A stretch of 64,000 nucleotides of DNA. Source: Cristatella mucedo (taxonomy: Eukaryota; Bryozoa; Phylactolaemata; Cristatellidae). Positions 22,133-30,370 of the stretch are shown in pieces. Location: NCBI GenBank assembly GCA_009760855.2, contig WPIO01000168.1:55001-119000 (forward strand). Direction: 5' to 3'. How positions within the stretch are numbered: the stretch's first letter is position 1; every line of letters starts with the position of its first letter. The notes beneath the pieces were generated by a model. That model saw nothing but the letters and a program-made list of their open reading frames with translations, was not told the origin of the DNA and ran no database searches. The position numbers and the translations under genes are program-made.

Positions 22133-23570
22133 GAGAGTGAGTGTGTGGAGTGAATGAGTGAGTGAGAGAAATGTAGCTGCTGTGCTGCTGCTGCCATCTG
22201 TCAGTAGTATTGGTCATATGAAACCAACTTAATATCAAATACTGTGACCACTTCTCTGCAAATAGGCAATGAATTGGTTCTCAAATAGAGTGTGCTTGTC
22301 GAAATCAACATTTTTGTTTAGCCCGATTGCGAGCATAAGGTATCTTCTCGCAGCCCTATACACACCTTCAATTTGTGGAGAGAGGGTAGAGGAGAAAAAA
22401 GGAAGATAGGGAGAGAAAAGACACAGCAGATAAAGGAGAGATTGAGAATAGCGAGAGTGAAGAGAGGGAGAAAAGAGCAAGAGGTGAAGGGGAGAGGAGA
22501 GGGTGAGTGAGCAAGCGATAGTGAAGGAAGGAGGAAGATGTGCACTACATCGGTGTAGTTTTTGTTGTTGTTCACCAGATATAATAATAATAATGATAAT
22601 ATCAATACACTTGATAATGCGCTTTCAGAGAACTCAATATCTTTCTAGGCGCTTTGCGTTTGTAGCAAAGGAAACACGATCGAATAGTGAGCTCTGCTAC
22701 ATGCTGTGGCGGTTAATGAGATGCGATGAGATTACGCTTTGCAGGTCCGATTTAATCACTGCCCTGCCCAAGCTGAGGCAATTGGATGGCACAGAGCTGA
22801 GCGGAGCGAGCTACGATGAGGAATCTGATGATGGCAATGATGGGGCAGTGATTGCTGATGACGAGAACCATGACAAACCTGTTATCGGGCTGAATGACGA
22901 ATTTGACACTGGTCATGCATGGAACCAGGACAGTGACAGGGGCGGAGATGGTAATCAAGGTGATGAATGCAACTGCCTCAATACCCTTCACTTGTCCATG
23001 CTTTCATTTGGTCCTATGGTCGAAAATACCAGCGCTTCACATTTTACCTTAATTGGGAAGTGCCTGATACCGGTTCAACAGATCGTACTGGTGTATTGCT
23101 TGCATTCCGTGGCGAGATAATCATATGCCATTTGGGAAGGTATTGCTTATGCAGTTCTGATTACCGTACTTAATTTGCGACCCACCCTAGTTGTAACTAC
23201 TTATAACTAACTAGATCTCCTTTGATTCATATTTTTCTGTGAATTTATTTTTTGTCACTCTTGTGAGGTTAATCTGTTTACTTTGATACACTGTAAGTGC
23301 AGGGTACATAGCTGGTCATAACTGCCAAAGCAGCAGTATGACGGCTTTGCAGAATGCTAATCTTGAGCCATTATAACACTTGTAGGAATATTTTCGGCTC
23401 TCAGTGCCGCCATGATCGCGAGATCGCAGTCACGTCTAGCGGAGGTTGAGCGGGATCACGACCTTCATCTCCGTGAACTGGAAGCTATCCGTGGTCGACT
23501 CGGTATATACTTGGACGGCGAGAGACCAGAGAGTGGACGATCAGAGAGTCACATTGCCAATGCAATCTAG
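11252..23570 (+). CDS. LRRC46: LRRC46-like leucine-rich repeat protein, five coding exons
   Basis: Exons 11252-11482, 17220-17376, 21831-21900, 22745-22959 and 23386-23570 join in phase (858 nt, 285 residues, stop TAG), each with GT-AG introns. The protein has a 'VRLDRENI' start to the LRR block, then repeats 'LYLQHNHIRAIENLEFL', 'FLALQHNSIRRIENL', 'LLDISHNLIEEYDL' and 'LVVLNLQGNPC', then a cap with 'ALPKLRQLDGTEL', an acidic stretch and a helical C-terminus. Order and wording match animal LRRC46 (from memory the human protein has VRLDREGI and ALPLLLDLDG; about 320 residues). LRRC46 belongs to sperm-flagellum/axoneme-related LRR proteins. The start at 11252 is the first in-frame ATG after the GCT repeat and has A at -3; ATGs at 11294 and 11312 are alternatives. 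The introns are full of LINE/SINE debris. Confidence 0.88.
11541..11645 (-). mobile_element. LINE-A 3' tail in intron 1
   Basis: AATAATAATAG, then 'TATAGCACCGAAAGAGAACTAGATCGGTTTTTCTAGACACTT', a diverged reverse LINE-A or SINE-1 tail. Confidence 0.6.
11690..11775 (+). mobile_element. LINE-A 3' tail in intron 1
   Basis: 'GCAAATGCAAAGCGCCTAGAAAGAGATGTAGTTCCCTGAGGGCACTTTATCAAGTGCAT', then an (ATA)n tail. Confidence 0.85.
11776..12309. other. Intron 1, no recognisable feature
   Basis: No open frame or repeat family recognised. Confidence 0.4.
12310..12832 (-). mobile_element. LINE-A 3' end, 5'-truncated
   Basis: An ATT-type tail at 12314-12341, the LINE-A 3' UTR, then an open frame (12571-12822) for the RT C-terminus: YLSDLLPHQAKH, SFGDRAFSSYAPKAWNSLPT and DLTTFKNNLKTHLFRTAF. 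The frame is intact to its usual stop, so this is a relatively young fragment. Confidence 0.9.
12833..14055. other. Intron 1, unassigned
   Basis: A - frame at 12833-12982 is exon-like in composition (VKDVKRVEKVTDASESTSP) but has no recognised homologue. The rest shows nothing. Confidence 0.25.
14058..15215 (-). mobile_element. LINE-A RT C-terminal half and 3' UTR
   Basis: From the 3' tail (14062-14130) to 15215. It encodes GFHFYADDTRLYFCFDPS (RT motif C region), NSLNSLAPYIDDI, then LVHAFVTS- and SARLVC-like blocks in broken frames, and SFGDRAVSSHAPKA. Frameshifts near 14690 and 14880-14960 kill the frame. Confidence 0.9.
15216..15895. other. Intron 1, unassigned
   Basis: An open frame on - (15178-15426) starts MESVALATLNLIYTVSL and has no recognised domain. 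A poly-C run lies at about 15541-15550 and an AT-rich tract follows. Confidence 0.3.
15896..16345 (-). mobile_element. LINE-A degenerate C-terminal fragment
   Basis: Encodes a decayed LTDLFPHQAKRHTTCFSE and YTPKAWNSPPT, matching the LINE-A RT C-terminus. The upstream part (to about 16345) still aligns by short words such as GGGACATTCACGACAGTCGAGC. Confidence 0.75.
16374..17219 (-). other. Antisense open frames in intron 1, unidentified
   Basis: Two - frames, 16374-16565 and 16986-17225, have protein-like, low-bias composition (DLVLEFVGRIDQIKESINKS; LSTSSDEINLVAEQFEAQF). They do not match LINE-A or LINE-B as I can read them. They could be exons of a nested gene or an unrecognised element. The second ends exactly at the LRRC46 exon 2 boundary by coincidence of reading frames. 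Confidence 0.25.
17220..17376 (+). CDS. LRRC46: LRRC46-like exon 2
   Basis: The acceptor TTAAATTTCAG precedes AACCACATC. The exon encodes two and a half LRRs (N-x-I-x-x-IENL pattern) and ends in phase 1 at TTGG|GTAAGT. It completes the asparagine ladder begun by exon 1. Confidence 0.9.
17450..17580 (-). mobile_element. LINE-A 3' UTR (split by SINE-1)
   Basis: A tail 'AATAATACATTTGTATAGCCCCTCACAGAACGTAACCTATTTCTAGG', then 'GGTTAGTGGTAGCATGTGCGATGTCAGC'. The matching remainder continues after the SINE at 17736. Confidence 0.75.
17581..17735 (-). mobile_element. SINE-1 copy inside LINE-A
   Basis: Reverse orientation. The B box reads as GGGCTCGAGCCC near 17664 and the A box as CCGCTGGACCA near 17712-17722. 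The tail (ATAGCGCCCCAAGAGAACTTAATC) lies at the low-coordinate end. It interrupts a LINE-A 3' UTR, with ATAATA at both edges. Confidence 0.88.
17736..18140 (-). mobile_element. LINE-A, internally deleted copy
   Basis: Continues the LINE-A 3' UTR and coding end (CCAGGCTTTGGGAGCACAC at about 17920). It then jumps directly to the RT interior (CAAACTTGGTTTTCTCATAACGAATAAGTTGGTTTTATCAT, about 17947), so several hundred bases are deleted. Confidence 0.8.
18150..18715 (+). mobile_element. LINE-B C-terminal fragment and 3' end
   Basis: Encodes ARLVFKYQRFDQVSPLLKEL and GWLPVDQLVKSKVLTLTHKA, continuing in broken frames to the 3' UTR 'GTTACAGACGGAGATAACA'. Directly abuts the LINE-A copy on the left. 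Confidence 0.9.
18716..19132. other. Intron 2 spacer with (TA)n
   Basis: No family recognised. A TA dinucleotide run lies at about 19112-19131. Confidence 0.4.
19133..19829 (-). mobile_element. LINE-B 3' part (interrupted by LINE-A)
   Basis: From 'CTGTAACTGCTCACACCCACG' (3' UTR) through the LINE-B C-terminal region to 'CACCGTGGAAGGCAGCTCCTTATCTTA'. The rest of the same copy resumes at 20360. Confidence 0.88.
19830..20359 (-). mobile_element. LINE-A fragment nested in LINE-B, with TSD
   Basis: 5'-truncated LINE-A (tail at 19830-19860; C-terminal frame 20097-20357 with YLSDLLPHQAKHRTTRFSES and SFGDRAFSSYAPKAWNS). It is flanked by ATCTTA at 19824-19829 and 20360-20365. Removing it and one repeat restores continuous LINE-B sequence. 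Confidence 0.9.
20360..21060 (-). mobile_element. LINE-B RT part (continuation of 19133-19829)
   Basis: Encodes FQSGFNRQQSTETALLHVKN near 21050-20990 and later RT blocks in several frames (for example GVPHGSALSS- and PYTQPLGK-like stretches). It joins LINE-B 19829 across the nested LINE-A. It appears 5'-truncated at about 21055. Confidence 0.85.
21061..21830. other. Intron 2 end, unassigned
   Basis: Short open frames on both strands with no family signature. The acceptor of LRRC46 exon 3 is at 21821-21830. Confidence 0.35.
21831..21900 (+). CDS. LRRC46: LRRC46-like exon 3
   Basis: This 70-nt exon sits between acceptor TGTCTTACAG and donor CACAG|GTATGT. In the gene frame it reads EAFPKSLVVLNLQGNPC, the last LRR, equivalent to the 'FPxSLLILNLxGN' segment of LRRC46. 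The frame used differs from the longer open frame across it; the phase with exons 2 and 4 decides it. Confidence 0.88.
21905..22170. repeat. Compound (GA)n array
   Basis: Two long GA/GAGT arrays with a duplicated interrupting block (GTGAGAGAGTGAGTGTGTGGAGTGAATGAGTGAG at about 21992 and 22128). The array starts within a few bases of the LRRC46 exon 3 donor. Confidence 0.95.
22372..22515. repeat. GA-rich low-complexity tract
   Basis: Imperfect GAGAG/GAAGA sequence inside intron 3. Confidence 0.85.
22575..22690 (-). mobile_element. LINE-A 3' tail in intron 3
   Basis: (ATA)n, then 'CACTTGATAATGCGCTTTCAGAGAACTCAATATCTTTCTAGGCGCTTTGCG'. It ends about 55 bases before the exon 4 acceptor. Confidence 0.85.
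22745..22959 (+). CDS. LRRC46: LRRC46-like exon 4
   Basis: The acceptor CGCTTTGCAG opens the LRR cap (SDLITALPKLRQLDGTEL), followed by an Asp/Glu/Asn/Gly-rich acidic stretch. The donor is AAG|GTGATG at 22959; an alternative GTAATC nine bases earlier (22950) keeps the same phase. Confidence 0.85.
23386..23570 (+). CDS. LRRC46: LRRC46-like exon 5 with stop
   Basis: The acceptor CACTTGTAG precedes a 185-nt exon encoding a charged helix (RLAEVERDHDLHLRELEAIR) and a Ser/Arg-rich end, with TAG at 23568-23570. Its phase fits exon 4. The helix parallels the coiled-coil after the LRRs in LRRC46, but this region is less conserved. Confidence 0.75.
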
Positions 23571-24333
23571 TTCTAACTAGGACACCACACTGCATACCAA
23601 GCTGTGCAGCGACAGTGATAATTAGTCATAGCCTGCACTACATTGTCAGCAGGTTGTGCTGGCCTTGCGTAGCTGTCACAGAGGACTTGGTGTACCGAAT
23701 TGCATACTATTCACTGCCAACCAACCAAAAATGGGCTGCTCCAGCTTGAAATCTCGCTCCATGTTACGGCCCATTTGGTTCAAACTGCAACCTCTTATTT
23801 TACCCAAAAAGTCTCGTTTTCAATATTATAGCTGTGTAATTTGCTTCCGGTGCACACACAAAATGGATTTATACGTTAGCCAGAATCGCCTATAATGCTC
23901 CACTCAGAAATAGGTTATGCAAAGGTACCATAAACAGTGGGAAATCCTTGTAACCAAGTCTCTCCAAGGCCGAGAAGGCGTAACATCTTGTTGCAAGTTT
24001 ACAGGGTTCCACCTAAGAACTTTCGGTCGCATTGCGGTACCAAAAACTATTGGAAGTTGATTTATGTACTGAAGGCCCTGTTCGAATGGGAAGCTAAGGT
24101 GAAAAATGCACTGCTGCTTTGTAACCTGCTTTTTTATAACGGCCCTAGACCATCGTCTCTCTGGCAGTACATCATATTTAAGAAAACCCTAACACTCGAT
24201 GAAGCAGTAGCAAGGAAAGGAAATTTAAGGAGAGCTGCAGAGGATAGGTTATACAAATAAGAGAAGTTATGAAATTAATTATAGAGAGGAAACAGATAAA
24301 ATGCTTAGATTTGTTAGATTGTCAATTGTCAGG
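23571..24333 (+). other. Downstream flank of the LRRC46-like gene
   Basis: Probably 3' UTR and intergenic. An open frame at 23937-24260 has no recognised domain. No clear poly(A) signal was singled out. Confidence 0.3.
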
Positions 24334-24480
24334 GGATGTTCTGACGCAAGACGGGAGGGAATTCCAGGCTTTGGGAGCATACGAGGTAAATGCACGGTCT
24401 CCAAAGTAGTAGCCAGTAGGAGAGTAGGCTTTGCTGTCTAAGAGTCGTGGCAGTAAGTTCCTAAATATTGCAGATACATA
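24334..24480 (-). mobile_element. LINE-A scrap fused to a LINE-B scrap
   Basis: 24334-24407 matches the LINE-A coding end (GGGAATTCCAGGCTTTGGGAGCATACGA). 24408-24475 matches LINE-B (CTAAGAGTCGTGGCAGTAAGTTCC) up to 'AAATATTGCAGATACAT', followed by an AT-rich block that also interrupts LINE-B at 40944. Confidence 0.65.
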
Positions 24481-24524
24481 TGATTATTATTATCTTATTT
24501 TATTATATTAATTTTATTATTTTC
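24481..24524. repeat. AT-rich (ATT)n-like block
   Basis: TTATTATTATCTTATTTTATTATATTAATTTT-type sequence, similar to 40950-40997. Confidence 0.7.
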
Positions 24525-25075
24525 ATTAGGGAGTCTATAATATTGATGTAAGTGAAAACAGATAATCCGAGGAGCCTTTGAAATATAGAGTACCTCAGGG
24601 CTTCGTGCCTGGTCCTGTTTTCTTCACGATTTATACTCGTCCTATTGCCGATGTGATTGCCAAGCACAATCTAGGCTTTCACTTCAATGTGGATGGCACT
24701 CAGTTGTACCTTTGCTTTAATCCCCCCAGCCTTCGAGCACCTTAAATTCTCTCAACTCCCTTGCTAAATGTATTGATGGCACCCAAATGGATTGCAGCAA
24801 GGTTTCCTAAAATGAATGAGTACACACAATTTTTGTATTTCTGGGTGAAGCAAGTGTAATTCTGAAACTGGAAACACTAATGCTCGAAATCGGCTTTGCA
24901 AGCATATCTCCCGTTGAATCTGTACGAAATCTAGCCGTCCTGTTCCAAGATGACCTTTCGTTAGACGACCACATCAGCCCTAAAATTAAGTCTTCGTAAT
25001 TTCAGCTACATAACATCGCTAAAATTTGGGCTTCTTCAGAGAGGGATACCACGGCTTAATTGGTCGTTGCATTTT
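24525..25075 (+). mobile_element. LINE-A RT fragment, degenerate
   Basis: Includes motif B (GTACCTCAGGGCTTCGTGCCTGGTCC) and the motif C neighbourhood (GGCTTTCACTTCAATGTGGATGGCACTCAGTTGTACC), where YADD is already lost. Many stops. It ends at about 25070 where LINE-B starts. Confidence 0.8.
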
Positions 25076-25857
25076 CCTCCCCGCGCTAGAGAGCAGCCTC
25101 GGGCGACTCCTAGCGTGGTGTGGACCTTTACCTAATTTCTCCGTGATATCTTCGGGTGTTCCGCTGCTATCTTAGCTGTGACTACTTATGAGCTGTCCTC
25201 GGATGTGCTACACAAATCAGGGCCTGCTTAGCATGAGGTGCGATGTCGCCATTAGTCGATACCTCCCGGCGGGCCGTCTTCGGCGGGTCAATGAGAACCT
25301 TCCTGCATCCTGCGTTCGTCCTATCAATAGCTCGGCTATCAAACCTACGACCCGTAAGTTTAAAGCGCTGAATAGTTTTTGTTGCTGTAGTAGCCCACCC
25401 GCCGTGTCCCTGCACGTTGTGAAACGTCGACTGGCGGCCGTTACCAAGGTCCAATTCAAATTCGAAGGGCCCTCGTCCTAAGGGCCGGATACACGCCGAC
25501 GCGAATACAAGCCACTTCATTGCCGTCGCCAAGTTGTTGGACAGCCTATTAAATTCCGCCTACTAAATGTCCACTCTTGAAACCAAGGGATTACTTATCC
25601 GCGATCAGGTGGTCCAGGAGGAGCTAGATGCATTTTTTTTTACCAAAACTTGATGACGCCTTGTTCCAGTAGCTGTATTTCTGAAACCACTCCACCCGAG
25701 TTCTCATTCTATCAGTCCATGCGTTCTGACAAGAATGGTGACAGGTTGCAATTGTTGTTCGCGAATCGTTTGTCTATAAGATGTGCAGTTTCTCGCATGG
25801 GCCATCGTTTGAATCGGTCGCAATTACGTCTTCTCAAAGACAATACCTCTCACTGTT

Positions 25858-26577
25858 GTGATATACCGGCCTTCTTCTGGCTGTCTAAACTTGTTTATTG
25901 AGAATTTTTCAGAGTTCATCGTTGAAATATTTATGTGTGACAGGCTGTTACTGATTGTAGGAGACTTCAATATTCACGTTGACAACCCTAGCAACAGCGA
26001 GGTCCGCTCATTTCTTGACTTACTGGAGAATTGTGGTTTGGTCCAACACGTTAATCGTACCACCCATGGCGGTGGCCATATTCTAGATCACGTGAACACT
26101 AAAGATGTCCTTCCCACTGACCTTATGGTGTGCCCACTGACCCTCTCGGATCATTGTTTGGTCTCGTTTACTGTTCCTACTCTCTTGTACGTACAAGGTA
26201 ATGTCGAACTTGTTAAACGACGTAACTTACAAAGCATTGACATAGACAAGTTTTTGAAATTTGTTTGTGATTCAGGTCTTCTTGATCTGCATTCAGACTC
26301 GACCGGCAGCCTCAATACCCTCACTGTGGCAATGAACACGACACTCAGGAGTGCTCTTGACAAGCATGCTCCCGTTTATTCTATCCGTGTTCAAAGTCGT
26401 GGAGATTCCTTTCAATTTAAGAAAAAACTCACAAAGATGCACCGGGTTAAGCGCAGGCTAGAACGTCGTTTCAAGAAATTGGGGTCTGATGCAGATCTAG
26501 TCAATTTCAAAGACTTCCTTCGAGTTTACATCCGAAAGCTTAAAAGAGCCAGAGCTTCTTTTTCATCCGATAGATAA
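25858..26577 (+). pseudogene. LINE-B endonuclease C-terminal part and linker
   Basis: A 239-codon open stretch carrying the endonuclease end: GDFNIHVDN (metal-binding DxN), a long spacer with HILDHVN, then SDHCLVSF (catalytic SDH). After it comes a basic linker (HRVKRRLERRFKK) typical of the region between EN and RT in CR1/L2 elements. The EN N-terminus lies upstream in other frames from about 25550 (RLLNV-, ETW-like), so the domain is broken. Confidence 0.75.
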
Positions 26578-27384
26578 TTCCTGCCAGTCAGACCCTGAAC
26601 AGATTTTTAAGACGGTAAACCATTTACTGGCCAATGCTGTGATGTCCTACTCCCCAGATATTCAGGGCTCAGTCGAACAGTTTTCAGCCTTCTTTACTGA
26701 AACATTGTCACATTCGTGCCTCCATTAAGCCCCCTCTGACTAAAGTAATCGCGGTTCCACAACCTCTGACCTTCCTTGAAAGGTTCTCCGAGGTTTCTGT
26801 ATGTGATGTGGCTACCTTAATCAGGTCAAGCAAAAAGAGCTCGTCTCCTGATGACCCTATATCTTCATCTCTGTGGTCTTCGCTGGCAGTCCAACTCAGC
26901 CCTGCCATAACCAAGAATTTTAATGCTTCTTCGGGAAAGGGGTCGTCCCCTAGACCTTCAAATCGGTAATCGTTAGATCGACACTTAGAAAGCGTGGATT
27001 AGACACAGAGGTCCTTGCAAACTATCGCCAAGTTTCCCTTGTTACTTTCTTGTCAAATATTCTTGACAAAATTGTTGCTAAGTAGCTGGTTGAACATATT
27101 GAAAAGAATGAAATGTCAAACACAATTTCAGTCAGGGTTGAAGAGGCAGCACTCCACACTGAAACTGCTCTCCTCCGTGTTAACATTGACAATATACGTG
27201 GCAACTACGACGGGAATGTAACTGCCCTTGCTCTGCTAGATCTGTCAGCTGCCTTCGACAACATTGATCACGATGATCTGCTTGAACGATTGAGAACAAC
27301 GATCGGTCTGTCAGACGAAGCACTGGCATGGTTTAAATCATACTTGTCTGATCGTGTTCAATCCGTGTTTTGTGGGGGTCAGGT

Positions 27385-27662
27385 TGTGGTTTGGCATACA
27401 GAACGCTGGCCCAGAACAACAACAACAATTTACTATACTACTCACAGAGCAGAGGGAGCAAGACTTCACTCGCCCCCCTCTCCCGATCGACTCTCCTGTC
27501 CCCTCGTCGACCCTGATGGTGAATCCGCCTTCTGTTCACCAGTGGGTTATCAACCTGTGTCAATGCCCTATTAGAAGAGGGCCACAGCTGTGCCCAGGCC
27601 CCTCTCAACGATGCACCCATTTAGGAAAGGAGCGGTACCAGCCCGCATGCAATTGAACTACA
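27385..27662 (-). mobile_element. Solo LTR nested in LINE-B
   Basis: 278 bp in reverse orientation, beginning on + with TGTGGTTTGG and ending TTGAACTACA. These are the reverse complements of the ends of the LTRs at 29917-30327 and 34124-34547 (start TGTAGTTCG, end CCAAACCACA). It shares the internal block GATTCACCATCAGGGTCG. Flanks CAGGT (27380-27384) and CTGGT (27663-27667) look like a 5-bp duplication with one change. LINE-B is continuous when it is removed. Confidence 0.88.
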
Positions 27663-28839
27663 CTGGTCTCACACATGAGAAGGCTCACCGGTGGAGTCCC
27701 TCAAGGGTCTGTACTCGGTATGCTATTCTCCATTTACACACGATCTCTGGGAAAAGTGATTCAGGCCCATGGAATAGGATATCACTTCTATACTGACGAT
27801 ACTCAGTTGCATTTGTCATTCAAACCGTCGGAATATGCTACAGCAACTGAAAAATTGAATGCTTGCCTTGCCGATATTCGATCCTGGATGTCGGAAAACA
27901 TCCTGAAATTAAATGACGATAAATCCGAACTACTGCTCATAGGACACCCTGAGCGTGTGGCTGGATTAAAGGGCTTTGCTCTTCTAATAGGTGATGCTGT
28001 TGTGCGACCATCACCACGTGCTTGAAATTTAGGTGTCGTTTTCGACGGCTGCCTACATTTTATAAGCTTCATTCAGAAGACTGCTTCTACAGCTAGCCAT
28101 CACGTCCAATCGCTATCCGAGATTAGGAGCTGTCTTCCACGGTGGCTAGCAAAAAAATTGACTAGTTCCTTAGTTCTGTCTCGGCTTGATTATTGCAATT
28201 CCCTATTGGCTGGGCTACCAAAGAAAGCGATTAGGCCACTGCAGCTGACTATGAATATGGCTGCAAGGCTAGTCTTCATGCCCCAGAAGTTTGAGCACGT
28301 GTCTTCTTTGCTAAAAGCGCTAAGATGGATGCCGGTTGACGAACGGATTCAGAGCTAGGTTCTTACGCTGACCTACAAGGCCCGCAACGGCTTAGCTGTT
28401 TCGTTAATAGCTAAACTGCTGCATCAGTTTCAGCCTGTTGGCGCCCTCAGGTCCTGTGTGGAAAATAAATTAGCTGTGCCATTCCTCTGCTTAAAGACCG
28501 CTGGCGACAGAAACTTTAGCTCTGCAGGTCCTAAACTCTGGAACTCGCTTCCACCATTCTTACGCAACGACAACTACTTTATTACTGCCGACTATGGCTC
28601 ATACTTTTCGTCGGACCTGAGTTGCTACTTCCATGCTACTTACTACCTCAACTGCTCTCCTGACTCTACTATGCTTCTCACTTACTCGTTGTTGGGTGAC
28701 ACGAAGTCTGTTGGCTACCAAATGCGTACGGAAAGCCGCTTAGGCTGCGGGTGTGCTATAGAAAACTCTCCTGCGTAACACCCACATGGTCTTAATGACT
28801 TTTTGGAGTAACAGACGGAGATAAATTACATTACATTAC

Positions 28840-29292
28840 ATCCCCCTATCACTTCTGTAATTTACTGCTTGATGGTCAACCGGCCTGTGCACTCAGTAGC
28901 ATGTAGCAGATGCAAAACTCTACAGCTAAACCACGCCTTTAGTTTTTATACTCTCACAGCCTTGAACCTATTCCCGGCTTGCCTCACGACATCTCCTGAG
29001 TAGAGATAATGTACAAAGAAGCTAAAAACGTACCTATTTACCAAAGCATTTAGTGGGTCCCCATTATTTAATCTTTATATGGCTGTGCTTGGAGACAATT
29101 TGCCGGCCGCCACTAACCATACTTGCATGCTAAACCTGTGCCTGTCATTCCTGACTGTGTTATTCTTGCAGCTTATCGATCATGCTATTACTAACTATTG
29201 CATCGTGTTTCCACCTCAGCAAAATTAAAGGACCTAAGGAAGCGATTGAGTGCCTTGAGGGAGCTTTATCGAGTGTATTGTCAATATTATTA
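28840..29292 (+). mobile_element. LINE-A 3' region
   Basis: Degenerate end of the coding region ('CACGACATCTCCTGAG'), then the 3' UTR (AGCATTTAGTGGGTCCC, CTTGCATGCTAAACCTGTGC) and tail 'AAGCGATTGAGTGCCTTGAGGGAGCTTTATCGAGTGTATTG'. Confidence 0.85.
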
Positions 29293-29916
29293 ATAAAGAG
29301 CTGTAATCTACGGCAATGTTATTTCTTCAACCTAATCCGGTTCAAACTGACTAGAGATTGGTAGTTCGATGTTCCAATTGTCAAGCCACATAATGTTAAC
29401 TGTTTTTGCAGATACTAGCACCGTAATTTGAGCATTCCATCTTAGGGCATGCATGGTAATTCTCGGCAATTGCTCGGCTCTGATCGCTATCCGTTTTAAT
29501 TTGATAAGGAATTGGCTGCTCCAGGTGTGAATGACACTTATTAGTGCAGTGTCCTTTCATAGGAAGCTACATGTGTACAACTCAAAGAAGTCAATCAAAA
29601 ACGGTCGATGAGAAGTTGCTGTGTCTAAAGGCTTTCGTCTGGATCTGCCTGCATCCGTGATAGAATGCCAGAAGCCAGGTCGCAAACGAAGCAAGTGTAT
29701 CAAGAGGGCCAGTCGCAATAGCAAAAATAGTAAACTATCAAATAGAGCCTGGAAGAATAATTCCATAGCCAAGTAAACGGTTAAATGACTGTGCAGCCAG
29801 TATTGGGAGATCAAGCTTTAAATGTAACCTAAGATTTGAGGTTGCGAGTATTGATCGCAGCAGGCAAAAACTGCTAATGCCTGCTTGTTCAGATGATCTA
29901 CTAATGTTGTCGGCTA
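29293..29916 (+). repeat. Unit R copy 1, left part
   Basis: Begins 'GAGCTGTAATCTACGGCAA' and aligns with 43440-44063 and 53870-54498. It is cut at 29916 by the LTR retrotransposon and resumes at 34553. Confidence 0.9.
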
Positions 29917-30327
29917 TGTAGTTCGTATGTATGTATCGTATGCAGGCTCCTCTGATAAGCTACTGGTGAGCTGTTAGAAGCACCATCGAGAGGGGCCGGT
30001 GCACAGCTGTGGTCCGCCTGTGATGTGGTGTGGACACAGGCCGGTAACAAGCTGGTGGCCAGATGGTGGATTCACCATCAGGGTCGGCCAGTGCACTGCT
30101 GTGGTCCGCCTTTGATGTGGCATGGAACAGCTGGTGGCCAGATGGTGGATTCACCATCAGGGTCGGCCGGTGCACAGTTGTGGTCGATGAGTCATCGGAG
30201 TCGACCAGGGGAGGGGAGTCGTGTGAGGGCAGGGGCTGAGGGAAGCCGTGCGCTCTGGGGCTCCGTGTGTTGGGAATAAACTGTCGGTGTTGGGCATCGG
30301 CTGGCTCTCTGCTGTGCAACCAAACCA
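29917..30327 (+). repeat. 5' LTR
   Basis: 411 bp, TG...CA. Contains two copies of a 'GGTGGCCAGATGGTGGATTC'-type block and AATAAA (about 30276), followed by GT-rich sequence suited to the R/U5 boundary. It matches the 3' LTR closely, apart from a 13-bp deletion relative to it. Confidence 0.93.
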
Positions 30328-30370
30328 CAAGCTATTTCTCGGCGGGAGTGACTGTGTGGTCCGTATAAAG

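Larger units (their letters stand above)
25080..28830 (+). mobile_element. LINE-B, near full length
   Basis: CR1/L2-type non-LTR retrotransposon. An upstream leader is followed by an APE-like endonuclease in broken frames (about 25550-26170: 'LLIVGDFNIHVDNP' carrying the GDFN motif and 'LTLSDHCLVSF' carrying SDH), then a linker. The reverse transcriptase shows 'LLDLSAAFDNIDHDDLLERL' (motif A), [10 protein letters not shown] (motif B) and [15 protein letters not shown] (motif C, with T for the usual A). The LINE-B C-terminal domain follows (28158-28777), ending in 'CAGACGGAGATAAATTACATTACATTACAT'. Stops and frameshifts make it inactive, and a solo LTR interrupts it at 27385-27662. Confidence 0.9.

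Noticed and set aside
21825-22238. Ser/Leu-rich ORFs (LSLSLS) as a protein.
   Set aside because: Direct translation of the GA microsatellite.
30025-30279. Plus-strand 84-codon ORF in the 5' LTR.
   Set aside because: LTR regulatory sequence; present by composition and not conserved in the solo LTR.
29960-30328. Minus-strand 122-codon ORF repeated at 34241-34546.
   Set aside because: Lies wholly inside the LTR and is duplicated because the LTR is.
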